Shown here in pieces: positions 45,801 through 57,900 of a DNA stretch of 64,000 nucleotides. The notes beneath the pieces are model-generated. The model was not told the origin of the DNA, ran no database searches, and saw only the letters and a program-made list of their open reading frames with translations. Location of the stretch: NCBI GenBank assembly GCA_025917655.1, contig CP084619.1:3081001-3145000 (forward strand), read 5' to 3'. Source of the stretch: Chlorella sorokiniana. Taxonomy: Eukaryota > Chlorophyta > Trebouxiophyceae > Chlorellales > Chlorellaceae. The stretch's first letter is position 1; every line of letters begins with the position of its first letter. A program made the position numbers and the translations under genes.

Positions 45801-46816
45801 TGAAGCCTGCTTCCTGGCTGGGGCGGCGCAGGCGGCGGTGGGAGAACCCCTCCAAAGATCGAGCTGACATGATTGAGGAGCTGAATGCGCTGATGCAGCT
45901 CAAAGAGGTGTGTGTGTGTGCGCGTGTGTGTGGTTTTTCTCTTTTTGTTTGGGGGGGACCGGGGAACGGGCACACATGTGCTCCCAGGCTGTTGAGGAAC
46001 ACAACGATTATTGATGAGCCAGAAAGGCGGAGGCCTGTAATCTAGGCCAACAAAAGATGCTCCCTTCATTGAAACCTTCGCCTTCCCCATTTCCAGCTGC
46101 TACATGAGCATGGCATGCACTTCAGCTTCAGGATGCCAAAAGAGCAGCGCAATCGCGTGCTTACCTGGCGGAGCTACAAGAAGGAGGGAGAGGCCGTTGC
46201 TGCACCTACTGGGCAGCAGCAGCTCCAGCAGCAGCAGGGCGTGCGACCCCGCAAGAAATTGCGCAAGCTGCGTGAGCTGGAGTTGCAGGCCATGCTGGGC
46301 AGCGACAGCGAAGGCGATGCAGCTGCAAATGCTGCAGCAACTCAGCGGCGCAGCAGGCGCAAGCAGCTTGTAGTGGAGGAGGACAGCGACAGCGGGCTGG
46401 ACATCGGCAGCATGTCGCTTGGTGCGATCCAGCATCACGAGCAGGCCATGCAACCGGCCCAGGAGCAGGAGCAGCTCTTGGAATCCATGCTGCTTGACGA
46501 CCAGCACGTTGACGTGAAGCAACTGGACAGCGCTGCTGGCATGCCCAACCAGCAACACAGCCAGGGAGAGGGCAGCCCGATTGGAGGGCAGTCCATATCG
46601 ACCCTGGCGCAGCCAGCACATCCCACCCTGTTGACAGTGCAGGCAAAGGCGGTTGTTGAGGCTGCAATGGTTGCTGCCGTCGAGCACCTTTCAGCGGCAG
46701 TTGGGCGTGTTGAGCGCTTGCCAGAACAGCAGCGCACCGCCCCTGCGGGCCAGGACCCCGCCCTGCACGCCTCCATCTTTGACACTGACGCTGAAATCAT
46801 CATCAGTGACACGTGA
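42817..46816 (+). CDS. LRR-like protein with unrecognised conserved-looking C-terminal region
   Basis: From MEGAGDSQEGELEALAAAF (ATG 42817) about ten exons encode a protein with leucine-rich-repeat segments: HLDMSGHPLTTAQVKMLL and LEGLVLAGCHLQPGAA near 43450-43580, LTGVRRLVLAGNALLG near 43700, TLECLKLGPPADC near 44130, AHLSGLDVSLRLPLPS near 44210. An acidic stretch follows (EEGSEDDGDDGML near 45340). Splicing joins DDAAEDYEDKLHRMIK, HLKKKDPKAGKRAKNLKEIWD (from 45652), RRWENPSKDRADMIEELNAL and LLHEHGMHFSFRMPKEQRN in phase, so the 45.6-46.8 kb part belongs to this gene. The C-terminus is Gln/Ala-rich and acidic and ends EIIISDT. The phase checks at the last four junctions are good; early exons are approximate. 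No family assigned. Confidence 0.7.
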
Positions 46817-46991
46817 GAACGCCAGCTGTATGCATGCGCCGCCTTGCCTCACACCAACATCAAGCCAATGCCCACCATGGCGTGCAGGGAGGACGAGGAC
46901 GGTGGATGACAAATAAGCAGCGTAGGGATGGTGCCACTGCAAGTATAGCCTTGATGGTCCAGACAGACTGTGGTGAAGGATTGCCTGTCAA

Positions 46992-46996
46992 TTACA
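46992..46996 (-). terminator. TGTAA polyadenylation signal of the golgin gene
   Basis: TTACA on the plus strand is TGTAA on the minus strand, about 33 nt after the golgin stop codon. Confidence 0.55.
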
Positions 46997-47028
46997 TTTG
47001 AAAGGATGGATAGTTCAAGGGCGAGCGA

Positions 47029-49547
47029 TTAGTGTCCGGGGAGCGATTCTGCGTGGTGGCAGTGCGTGTGCTGGCTCATGCTGACCATGAGGGCCAGGTG
47101 CAGCACGGCGCCATAAGCCACCAAAAGCCAGGTGCGCGGTGACACCACGCTCGCAGTGCTGCCGGTTGTGATCCCTTTCCTGGAAGCTGCACGTCGCGCT
47201 GTTGTAGCAGAGGCAAGGGGCAGCCGGCGCAGTGCTCCACATCTCGCCTGGCGGCCTCAGGCTCTGCAGCCCCGCCCCTGCTGCCCACGCCCACGCCCAG
47301 CAACGCCAGCACATCGACAGCCTGGGCCCCAGCTCGGGGTTGGGCACTTCTGCCGCTGCTGCTACGGGGCGGTGGCACGCAGCGCTGCCAGCTCGCGCTC
47401 CAGCTGCTCAACCTGGGAGCGGGAGGGAAGGGGGAGGGGGTGGGACGGCAGGGCGATGGGATGGGGGGTAAAGCAAGGTGACTGCCTGGAGCACTTGCTT
47501 GCGAACGCACGTACCTGAGCCCTTGCAGCAGCAGCTTCCGCCTGGGCTGCCTGCACATCCGCAGCCGCCAGGGAGCCGTCCACCTGCGCTGCACGCAGGC
47601 TGCTGTCCGCTGCCTCCGCCTGCACCTCAAGCAGCGCCACCCGGGCCTCCAGCGCGGCCTCGCGCATGCTGTGCACTGCCTTGGCTTCCTGCAATGCCTC
47701 GCCAGCAGCGCTCAGCTGCGCCTCAGCCTCTAATCGACGCGCATCGGCTGCCTCTGCCGCCGCCGCTGCCTCTGCAGCTGCCCTATTGAGGGCCGCCTGC
47801 TGCGCAGCTGCAACATCCAGCTTTGCTGTCAGCGCCTCAGCCTGCTGCTGCGCTCCGCAGCCACCAGGGCCGCCCCTGCCGCCTCTGCGGTGCGGCGGCG
47901 TAGCTCCCCCTCACAAGACTCCAGCTGGCCCTGCGCATCCAGAAGAGCCCGGCGCAGGGCTGCCGCTGCACCTTCGGCTTCCCCCAACCTGCATTTCACA
48001 GCAGACCTGCAGCTTGGGCAGGGAACCCAGGATGGCCTGGTGCCTGTCAGCACTACAGAGATGCACCCTACCGGCTCTGCAACACATCCAGCTCAGCCTC
48101 CAGCTCGGCCCGAATCCTGGCCACCGCCCCTTGCACCGCTGCCTCGAAGCGACGGCTGCGCGCCTCGCCCTCCGCCTTCAGCGTCTCGCTGCAAGAGGAA
48201 GGCGCAGCAGGGGCTGTAGCCACCACCTTCCAGCAGCGCCTGCACATGGCAATAACCGCGCCCACCTCTTGCCCACCTCAGTCCCTGCGCCTCTGCTCGC
48301 TGCCGCCGTTCTGCTTCCGCCACAGACGCCGCTGTGGAAGCTGCCAGCTCAGCCTGCCGCCGTGCCTTTTCAGCCTCCTGGCGGCTCTGCTCGGCGGCAT
48401 CCCTCTCTGCCAGCGCAGCAGTTACACGCGCCTGGGCAGCCTCTTCCCGACGACGAGCAGCCTCCACATCCGCCTGCATAGCCTCAATCCTCAACTGCAG
48501 GGCCTCGCGCTCGGCGGCCCCCAGCGCGCGCGCATCCTCCTGCTTCCTACTCAGCGCGGACCTCGCCTCAGCCAGCTCCGCCGTCAGCTGTGCCACGGAC
48601 TGCCGTGCAGCTGCCTGCCCTGCAGCCGCTTGCTCCGCCTCCTCAGCCCTCTCCTTTATCTCCCTGCCTGCGGCTTCCAGCTGCTGTTGAAGCCTGCCCT
48701 GCTCTGCGGCCAGCCATGCCAGCTGCTGCTCTCGCCTCACAGCGTCTCTCTGCAGCGCCCGCAAACGCTCCTCCAACGCCCGCGCCAGGTACTCTTGCTC
48801 CTTTGCTGTGTCTGTCGCCGCCGCAGTGACACTCTGCGTTGTAATACTTCTTTCGTCTGCATGCAGTTGCGCTGGGCAAGCTGCTTTGCCATCTGCATTC
48901 TCCCAAGCTGCTTCAACTGCTGGAGAAGCTCCTCCGCATCGTTGGCTACGCTCTGGGATTCCTCGCTGCCCTCGCTTGCGCTGCAGGACACGCCAACATG
49001 ACACAATGCTCCACAAATTTGAACATGCCGCCTCGGCATGCAAGGCTGAGCTAGAAGCACAGCCACTCACTCGAGCTGGGGACGGCTGGGGCTGACGCGC
49101 TCGCCGCCCAACGACATGATGGCACTCCCCCAGCCACGTGCTGCTGTGGTGGGTGCATCCATTGCATCCGCATCATCATCTTTACCGCCATCATTGGCCT
49201 CTGCCTGCTTAGACACATGTGGCAAGGGCGGTTCAGGGGGCACAGCAGAGGGCGGCTGCCGCAACCCATGACACACCTGTTTGCTGCGTGCCCCTTGCCG
49301 CTGCAACGACACCCTTTTGCCACTTTCTTTCGCAAACCTCGCCGCCTGCCGGCCCTGCAAGAGACAAAAGCAGGTGTTGAACAAAGGCAAAAGCACTCGA
49401 GAGTGGGGACGTCGCCTAAACACACAGTCCCGATCAGATGGTGATCCAGCCGGCTCTCACCACTTGCGACGACATCTCGCGAGCCTCCGAAATAGCTTGA
49501 ACTCTGAACTCCCTCGTGGCGTCTGTGAGTGCCTTGAGGGCGTTCAT
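47029..49547 (-). CDS. Golgin-84-like coiled-coil protein
   Basis: Golgins tether vesicles at the Golgi. Start at the ATG at 49547: MNALKALTDATREFRVQAIS, EAREMSSQV, then GRQAARFAKESGKRVSLQRQ. An acidic linker (GGKDDDADAMDAP) is followed by a very long coiled coil from about 49010 to 47390, for example QEYLARALEERLRALQRDAV and ARRREEAAQARVTAALAERD, rich in Ala, Glu, Gln and Arg. At the C-terminus a single membrane span, SPRTWLLVAYGAVLHLALMV, lies just before the TAA at 47029. Coiled coil plus C-terminal anchor with a conserved His in the span is the golgin-84/GOLGA5 layout. Assignment to golgin-84 rather than another tail-anchored golgin is inference. Confidence 0.75.
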
Positions 49548-49853
49548 TATAAATCAACAGAGTCTATCGGCAAGAATGCATCAATGACAGTTGCCATGCC
49601 CAGGGAGGGACACTAGCCAGTACTGGCTGTGCCAACCAGGCATCGACAGCATGCATCTCATGCAGCATCAGATGCACCTGCCGCCCCCTGCGCTGCCCCA
49701 GTTGCGCAGGACCCGTGTTGGCAGCATCCACAGTTCCAGAGTGTCAGTATTCTTAGCAGTTGAAAAGGAAACAGAAACATACAACAAAAGCTAGATGGAT
49801 AGCAGCTCGGCCCAGCGGTGTTCCTTGAGACATGGCGCTCATCGATCGCGGGG
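49548..49853. other. Spacer between golgin gene and gamma-CA gene
   Basis: 306 bp on a shared strand: golgin promoter and 5' UTR plus the gamma-CA 3' flank. Nothing else recognised. Confidence 0.4.
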
Positions 49854-51056
49854 CTATGCCAGCAAGCCTCTGTCTGCAGCAATTTGCTCCAAAGGCTTGT
49901 AACTCTCCGCCAGGTGCTCGGCCGACAGCTGTGCATAGTGCTCGGCCGATTCTGGCAGGAATTTGGCCTCCTCTGGCTTCAGCTTGCGCAGGAACACCGC
50001 TGGGTTGCCTGCAATTAGGAAGGGCGTTGCGGAGGCAAGCTGGCCAAGAGCAGCTTTCCGCATGAGATGTGAAGAACAGAGGCATTCAATGGTGCCATGC
50101 ACGGCCAGCGCACGTCCCACCTCCCCAGATCTCCCGACTTGACCACAGTGCCCGGTGCCACGACTGCGCCTGCAGCCACCATGGCACCATCCTCCACCTG
50201 CATTCAGGTGCATTGCATGGAACATTGAAACAAACACGCCGCTGACCAAACAGATGCGCAGTCTCAATTGTGAAGCAAGAGTTGGTGTCCCAGCTCGGCA
50301 GACTGCAGATGCTTGGCACAGCAGGGAGCCCACCGTGCATCCCTCCAGCAATGTAGACTTCATTCCGACCAGCGCCCGATCGCCCACGGTGCAGCCATGC
50401 AAGCTGGCCTGATGGCCTACTGTCACCATGCGGCCAATGGTTGTGTCTGCTGCATGCCCAGCAAGGAAAGAGGTGGCCGTGCGGATGACGCACCCATCCT
50501 GGACGTTCGTCTTCTCGCCAATGCTGATGCTGCCGCTGTCCGCTGCAATAGAGATGGGATAGTAATGACATGTAGGGTGATTGACGGCAGGATGGGCAAG
50601 CACGCGATAAGTAGGCAGTAGGTTCGGACCCGCCACCACTGCCGCTTGCATTGCACCTCTTATCACGCTGCCATAAAACACTGATGCCTTGTCCCCTAGC
50701 GTCACGTTGCCAACTACTGCTGCGCTGGGCGCCACAAAGACGTCCTTGCCGACTTTGGGACTGTGACCCGAAACTGGGGCCAGTGTGCGGTGCCGGTTCA
50801 CTGCAGCGTAGAAGTAGAGTCTATGAGCGCCTTGTCATGAATAGTAGGTCCCTGTTAGCGCAGACAGGGCAGGGTTTCTCTGCTGCGGACGTGGGACGCT
50901 CCCGAGCGATCAGGGCTGCCCTGCTGGGCAATCTTTCAATAATATCTTACGTTCTTCGAGAAATGCGTACTCTCCACGAAGCCTGGCTCCCGCCCTGTCG
51001 AGCGCCAGTCCAGTCTCCCGCAGCGCCTTCCCCACGGCTTGTATGAAGCGCGCCAT
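49854..51056 (-). CDS. Gamma-carbonic-anhydrase-like protein of mitochondrial complex I
   Basis: Left-handed beta-helix protein of the plant/algal complex I matrix arm. From the ATG at 51056: MARFIQAVGKALRETGLALD, RAGARLRGEYAFLEE, then RHRTLAPVSGHSPKVGKDVFV, matching the plant gamma-CA N-terminus (RETGQALDRLG, RHRTL). Hexapeptide strands follow: VAPSAAVVGNVTLGDKASVF, SGSISIGEKTNVQDGCVIR, TIGRMVTVGHQASLHGCTVG, GAMVAAGAVVAPGTVVKSG, then GNPAVFLRKLKPEEAKFLPE. Two zinc-ligand His are present in VGHQASLHG, but the first ligand position (usual VH in QDNSLVHV) is Arg here (DGCVIRTAT), so catalysis is doubtful. The C-terminus is short (AADRGLLA). Confidence 0.88.
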
Positions 51057-51298
51057 GGCATCAATGGAGTTGCGATGCACCGGCGTGAGAGCCAGCAGTG
51101 GCAGAACAACGCCATTGACGGCGCCACCCAGGCGCCAAGCAGGACGTGCTGCCGCGGCATGCAGACATATGTACATGCATCAAAGGTGCCAGACTATATA
51201 CCTCCTCAACCGGCTAAGTTCCCACGCCCAGCCCACCCATGTCAGGATTTGCAGTGATTGTCTAATAGAGCGGCAGTGCCTTTACTGCAGACACCGCT

Positions 51299-53264
51299 TC
51301 ATCTTGCGGTGCCGGCCAAGTTCCATTCTCCCTCAAGCGAGTGCAGCGGTGGAGCGCTGCCATGCTCTAAATCTGACGCTGGCAGCTCCAAGCGAAACAA
51401 GTATAGCATGCCCTCGCCAGTGGCCACGGCCAGCCTGGTATCCAGTGCTGCCTTGCCGACCGCGAGGCTGCCGTCATCCTGGGGAGCGTCGTGCACCACC
51501 GCACAGATGGTGGGCTGCCCCTTGGCGGGCAACCGCACAGTTGCCAGCGGGCGCTGTGGCTCCACCCCAGGAATTACTGCGGAAAGCAGCGTCTGCGCTG
51601 CCTTGGCAGCTGGATGCCTGCAAACATGGGGCAGGGTTGCGGGCGCTTACTCCAGCTGTGCCCCGCATCCAGCTGTGATCTACTTCCAGCAGTGGCCCAC
51701 TGCCAAGGTTGATTAGCCTGCCCAAACGGAAACTGACGCGCCCGAGAATTGACGCGCCTGCCAGGCGGGTGCAGCCTAAAGATGTGCACAGTGCCATGGT
51801 TGGATGCAGCGCACAGCAGGCGAGGCTGTATGCTTGGGGGTGAGAAGGCCAAGCAGGTGACAGAGGCAGGGGTGCTGCCCCGCCTAAACTCCAGCGCCTT
51901 TCCCTCGCTGCGGCGAACCTGCACAACAGGGCGCGGGCGCATGAGTGCCTTAGCACGCGTCGCATGAGCACGCATGCTTGGCAGCTTTCGCTGCCCTCCA
52001 CGCCTCACAATGAGTGCAGTTGGCCTCACCGCATGTACCCGCACAACCGTGCCCTTCTTGGAGGCGGTGGCCAGCAGCGTTCCTTCCTGGTCCCAGGCCA
52101 TTGCAGCCTGCGAATGAACCCGCAGCACACCCCCTAGCCTAGGCGTGGCCCGGGCAAGCACGGCCGCAGGGCAGGCAAGCGGGCGCAAACTGGAGCGCGA
52201 CAGGGCTGGGAGTAGGCTGCAGCTGCTCACCACAGGCGACTTGTGTGCCTCCAGCTCGCACAGCACATCCACACCGCCGCCGCCGCCCGCCCCACGTCAT
52301 ACACACGCAGCGCACCCCCACCGGCGGGCAGAGCCAGCAGATCGGCGGGGGTGCAGCAAGCCGTGAGCGCCGCCAGGCCGCGCGGGTTGGCGGGTGTGTC
52401 AAGCGTGCCCAGCAGGTGCAGGCTCTCCAGGTCGTACACAAAGGCGCGGCGCTCAAGCACCGCAACCAGCCTGCAGCCAGGGTCGAGGGAGCCCAGTGGT
52501 CACATCATGTGCATGACCGCAAGCGCCGTAGACGGTTCAAGGACGCTGTCCACGCATGGGCCGCGGCGCACCGCTTGCGATTGAGCTGCACCTCCAGCAC
52601 AGTGGAGGGGAAGGAAAGGTTCTGGATGATGGCGTTGGAATGGGTGTTGAGCAGGCTGAGCTTGCGGGGCGAAAGGTGCGCCTGCTCTCCTGCTCCCACA
52701 AACGCCACCAGCGACGTACAGAAGAGCATCCGGGCAAGGCTGCTAGCAAGATCAAGGCAGGAAGTGGAGCGAAAGGAAATTGATGAGGGCAGAGCAGCAG
52801 GGTGGGCCATTAGCCTTGAAGCGGCAAACAAGTCCTAAACCAGTGCTCGCTGCAGGGAAGAGAGTAGCTTACCTGATGGCACCCAATGGCAGGTCAAGGC
52901 AGGTCTGCATTTCAGGACGAAGACAGAAGCGGCAGGTTGACACAGCCAGTGCAGCAATGCGCAGCGCTTTCTGCGTGCAAGAACACAAGCAACATCATGA
53001 TGTGGTCCGCGCACCTGATGAGCTGTCAAGTTGAAAATGCGAATACCGTGAAAGTCAGCAATGGAGATGCAGCTGGGAGCAGGGATAAGTTCCGGCATTG
53101 AGCAGACCGTGGCGCCGGCGAACGCGCCAAGCACGAGGTCATGCAAGCACCGCTACTGCCGGTTGACCTGCACCCAACGCCTCCTCAGACAGAACCCACC
53201 TGGCGTCCTGATTGAACGAAAAGGACAGCGTCCCAGCAGCCCCCAGATCAACGCTAAGCGCCAT
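51299..53264 (-). CDS. ATG18: ATG18/WIPI PROPPIN autophagy protein
   Basis: Seven-blade beta-propeller that binds PI3P and PI(3,5)P2 through FRRG and acts in autophagosome formation. Start at the ATG at 53264: [20 protein letters not shown], then [12 protein letters not shown] near 53040, [15 protein letters not shown] near 52710, [40 protein letters not shown] near 52430, [37 protein letters not shown] near 52060, [17 protein letters not shown] near 51890 with the FRRG motif intact, [11 protein letters not shown] near 51790, and a final blade to TGA at 51299. The 5' end lies 101 bp from the divergent RNase M5 gene. Confidence 0.9.
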
Positions 53265-53365
53265 GACCGCTGGGCAGTGGCTAAGCCGTCAACCCAGGCA
53301 TAAGTCTTTGCGGACACTACCGGTGGTTCCGATTTCTGTGCACGACAGCAAATGAAGTAAGGGAA
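53265..53365. promoter_or_regulatory. 101-bp bidirectional promoter, ATG18 and RNase M5
   Basis: The two divergent ATGs (53264 minus, 53366 plus) leave only 101 bp for both transcription starts. No TATA-like sequence stands out. The true RNase M5 start could be further downstream in its leader, which would widen the gap. Confidence 0.5.
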
Positions 53366-54701
53366 ATGGCGGTACAGTCGTCAGCAGCGTCCCACCAAAG
53401 CGAACGCATGCTCCGACTGGATAAGGAACATTTGTCGGCCAAGACCTTGGGAGCGGATAGGTGGATAAAATCGCGCTCGCCTGGGCCCACCTCCGTGGGG
53501 AAAGGTTGTTTGCTGAGGCGCCGGAACAACGTGCCAAATCTTCGTCCAGTTGGAACAGCAAGTATGTCTTGCGCGGGGCAGCGCTCCATGCATGACTCCT
53601 TACCCCGCCAGCGCAGGGCAGCACAGCCGCCACTACCAGAAAGCCGACGACCAAGTGTGCGACAGCCACCACAGCGGCATCACAACCGCCAGCTACAGCA
53701 GGAAGGTGCCAATTTGAGACATCAAGAACCCAAGCAGCGTGCAGCGACTGCCAGCACATTCCGCTTGGATCGACCCGCCCAGGGCGCACCTTTGACAGCG
53801 AGCACACTGCCACCCACGAGTCGCTTTCCCTGTCTGGTGGTGGTGGAGGGTTTGAACGACATGCGAGCAGTGCGGCATGCCATCCCAGACGCTGACGTGT
53901 ATGTGCTTGGCACGTCGACTGCGGCCAGCAGCGCAGCAGTGGTGCAGGCAAGGAGGAGCTCACACATGAGCAGTTGCCCTCTACGCGCCGCTTTTGCTGG
54001 ACGGTTTGCTCGGTGCCTGTGTCGACAGCCCTCCCACGCCCTTGTCACATGCAGGAGCTGCAGTGTGCGTCCCGTCGCTACCCCGGCGGCCTGCTGCTGC
54101 TGCTGGACCCCGATGTGGCGGGGCGCCAGGCGCGGCGCCTGCTGGATGAGCGCCTGCCCGGCTGCCTGCACGCCTTCGTGCCCAGCACAGCGGCCGTGTC
54201 TAAGACAGCTACCAGGTGAAGGCGCAGGACCCGGGGTGAGGATGCTTGCAGGGGAAGCCCTTGCAAGCCTGCCCATCTGCGCCACTGCAGGAACCACGAG
54301 GCCGGCAACGTCGGTGTGGAGCATGCCCCGCCCGCAGCAATACGTGCCGCGCTGTCGTCGCCCCGCCCCAGCGACCCGCAGCGCCGCGAGTTTGACCGGG
54401 ACCAGCTAATACGTTGGGGCCTGGCCAATGAACTGCATGCACGAGTGAGCGGCATGGGTGGGATGGCTGCTCGCTGGGCAGCGCTTTGCCCATTGATGCC
54501 CCGTTGACCTCCCTATGCATGCTGCCAAATGTGCAGGGCGGCAATGTCACGCAGCGACGCAGCCAGGTATGCGCATATCTGGGCCTTGGCAACTGCGACG
54601 GCAAGCAGTTGCTGCGCCAGCTCAACCTGTACGGCTTCACGCGCACCGAGGTGGGGCGCGCGCTGGCCTGGGCTGCCCGCACCCTTGGCTCGCCACCGTA
54701 G
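53366..54701 (+). CDS. RNase M5-like TOPRIM nuclease, probably organellar
   Basis: RNase M5 trims 5S rRNA precursors in low-GC Gram-positive bacteria; plastid homologues exist. Exons: 53366-53947, 54055-54218, then from about 54291, and a last exon ending at the TAG 54699-54701. The first 150 residues are Arg/Ser/Gln-rich and look like a long transit peptide. The TOPRIM domain follows: FPCLVVVEGLNDMRAVRHAI (catalytic Glu), YVLGTSTAASS, GGLLLLLDPDVAGRQARRLL (DxD), HAFVPSTAAVSKTAT, NVGVEHAPPAAIRAAL, then REFDRDQLIRWGLA, QVCAYLGLGNCDGKQLLRQL and NLYGFTRTEVGRALA, as in bacterial RNase M5. Intron 1 (53948-54054) begins with GC. Confidence 0.85.
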
Positions 54702-54939
54702 CCCGCCATCAGCAGCGACGCTTGTGCACAAGCCCTTGATTCCTGGGCCTGACTGTTGCTCAAGTACTGTGTTCAATGCCACCACCTTTTGAATGGTACA
54801 TATTGTATAAAAGAATCAGAAATTGTTGGTAGAAAACTGGGACAGCATGAAATGCAGAGCAACCAGGGTTCCCTGGCTGCGGAACTCAGCAGGCTACACT
54901 GCACAGGTGCAAGTAATTGAGGAGGCTGCTGCTCGTGCC

Positions 54940-57900
54940 TCAATCCCAATCACTGGACGCATCGTGCTCCGAATCGTAGTAGCTGCAGCACATTAATGCA
55001 ACGCATGCCATCAGCACTCGTCAGCCGCATCTGGAAGCTTTGTTGCAACACAAAACAGCCCGGCACCACGGCGAAGGGCATAAGCTCCCTCACCTGTTGG
55101 GAAGGCCCAGCCAGAACTTGAAGCGCTCCAGCTGGACATTCTTGCGGCGAGCTTCGCGCCGCCGCTGGTAGGCCGCCCATGTGCGATTGTGGCGCGGGCG
55201 GTCGGCCACGCTCCCAACGTCCCCGCCCCGCAATCGAGCCTCCTCCAGCAGTGCTGCATACCGTGCCTTGTCCACGTCGCACCCAATCAGCTCCAGGGCG
55301 CGCACAGCCTGAGGTTGACAGGGATGTGCAACGCCGCATGGTTGCTGCCAACTGAGGGGCAGGCACCACTAAGCAGAAAACGCACGCGCCTGCCTCTCCT
55401 TCCACCCAGCGCCGCCCACCTGCATGGCCACCTTGTAGTCCCCGGCCCGGATGGCAATGTTGGCCAGGATGTCGAGCATGGGGGCATCGGGGCTGCCGCC
55501 TGCGGCGTGGAACCGCCTCACCACAGCCACTGCGGGCCCCACTGCCACCTGTCGAGCATACCCCGCCACCACAGCACCATACGCCTCCAAGGGGGTGGCA
55601 GGCCTGCGGGGAGGGCGAAAAAGCATCCTGCAGGTTTTGACAGACGGGCAGCAGGCATCACGGAGGGACACCACAAGCATGCGACCATGGCGCGACATGC
55701 ACACCGTCTCTCTAACCCGACGGGCGCCCCATCTCCTCCACCCACCCTGCTTGCTGGCCAGGTCCGTGGCAGCCTGCAGCATGCGCTCCGCGGCCGCCAT
55801 GTCGCCGTTGCGGGCCAGGGCGTCCACCATTGCGTTGTAGGCGCGCAGGTCGGGGGCCGCACTGCGGTCGCGCAGCAGCGCCTCAAACGTGCCAGCCGCT
55901 TCGGCCACCTGGCCCAGCCGGCCGTGCGCCTGGATGAGTATGGTGTAGGTAAGGGCGTCGGGGTTAAGGGCGGCGCCACGCAGCCGCTGCGCAAGGTCCA
56001 GGGCCAGGGGCACTCCCCCGCCGCCACCGCCGCCGCCATGAGCGTGTTGAAGGTGTCCACGCTGGGGCCACCCCCGCCCTTGCATGTCCCGCAGCAGCTC
56101 CACTGCCGCCGCCAACGCAGACTGCTCGCCGGCGGCGGCGGCGCTTGCGGCCGCTGCCTTGACGCTGCCAACCGACGCACTGCCGTGGCTGGTTGTGCGG
56201 CCCGACCCTGATGAGGCTGCCGCTGACGCGCCGGCCGCATAGCCGCGCAGCAGGGAGTTATAAGTGACGGCGTTGGGCGCCTCCCCTGCCGCCAGCATGG
56301 CATCGAGCACGCGGCGTGCCGCCTCCATGCCCCCCGCCCGCACGTGCCCGTCGATGAGGGTGGTGAAGGTGACGCAGGTGGGCTTCACGCCCGCGCCAGC
56401 CATGTCGCCCAGCACAGCCTCAGCTGCCTCCAAGTCACCGGCCTGGATGTGTGTTTGAGGTGGGGGTTGGTCTAGGTGACGGTGGTTTTTTGGGGGGGGT
56501 TGAGGGAGCGCACCGCTTGAACTGCCTGCCCCACAGCGCGACCCGGGTCAGTGCACAACTCGCCCCTTGCGTCGCGTGGGCCCCCCTCCCCCTCCCCAAA
56601 TCGCACAGCCGTCGCTGTCGTCGCCCAGTGCGCGCACCTGCACGTGACCCTTGACCAGGGTGGAGTAGGTCCACACGTCCAGAGGCACGCCCGCCCCCGC
56701 CGCCTGCGCCGCCACGCGCTTGGCGGCCCCCAGGTCCCGCGCCCGCACGTATCCGTCCACCAGTGTGTTGTAGGTGACGGCGCTGGGGTCACCCCGCGGC
56801 CGCCATGCGGGACAGCAGGCGCGACATGGCCCGCGTGTTGGCCGCCCGTGAGTGGCCCGACAGCAGGATGTTGTAGGCACGCACGTCGGGCTCCACGCCG
56901 CCCTCGGCCATGCGCGCCAGCAGCCGCTCGGCGTCGCGCAGGCGCCCACGTCCACACACGCCTTGAGCCCTGCCCGGCAGGCGTGGGGTGAGTGTTGTGG
57001 GTGTGGAGGGCGGTGGGAGAGCGGCGAGGCGGCAATGGGCGGCGACGACGGGACAGGGACACAGGCCAGGGCGCAAGTATCCAAGGGCATCACAATGTCG
57101 CACCAGTGCGATACGCCGCGGCGTCCAGCTGAGTGCTGCTGGCAGCCAGCTCGCTCCACAGCTCGTAGGCTGTCTGGGCGTAGCGCACGCCGCGGCGCCG
57201 CCGCTCACGCCCCAGCGCGGAGATCAGGCCACAGTAGGTGACGACGTTGGGGGCGCGCCCTGCGCCCTGCATGTCGCGAAAGGCGTCCAGCGCTGCATCC
57301 AGCCTGCCCGTCTTGACCGCCAGGCTGATGAGGGCCTGGTAGGTGTTGTACGAGAGGCAGTAGCCAGCAGGGGTGGTGGCGGCGTAGGCGCGCCACGCAT
57401 TCTGGAACTGCCGCCGACCGCACAGGCCTACGCGATGGCAGGCATCGGCTTTGTCATGCACGGAGGCCCTCCGCTGTACAGCAGCGTGCACACGATACAC
57501 AGCTGCCACGCAGTCGGCGGCTTGGCACACCGTTCATGATGCTGGCAGCAGCTGGGGCTCACCATAGATCAGCCTGTCACACAGTTGTGTAGGGGGCAGA
57601 ATGCCCTGCTCCAGCAGCTGCACAAACTCCGCCCAGGCTGCATCCGGATCGCGCTTGTCTAGCGCCGACACGAGTCCTTGCAGGGCGCCGCTGCTGCGGC
57701 TGTCGACGCTCGCAGCTGCCCCACTCCCTCGAGGCATCTCGCCTGCCTGGGCAGCCTCAACCACAAGGGACAGTGCATGGCGCCGTTGAGTGGTGCCGTT
57801 CAGGTGTTGCAAGCCGAGAGAGCTGGTGTGCAGTGGCGGTGACCGCAAGGAAGTGCAGACGCGAGAAACCACCGCTTGCGATGCAGGCGACATGTGTTTC

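Noticed and set aside
45650-46816. Separate gene downstream of the LRR gene
   Set aside because: The apparent stop at 45533 is removed by an intron with a GT donor at 45532, and the following exons continue in phase.
48246-49001. Plus-strand open frames rich in Ser, Leu and Pro
   Set aside because: Antisense shadow of the golgin coiled coil.
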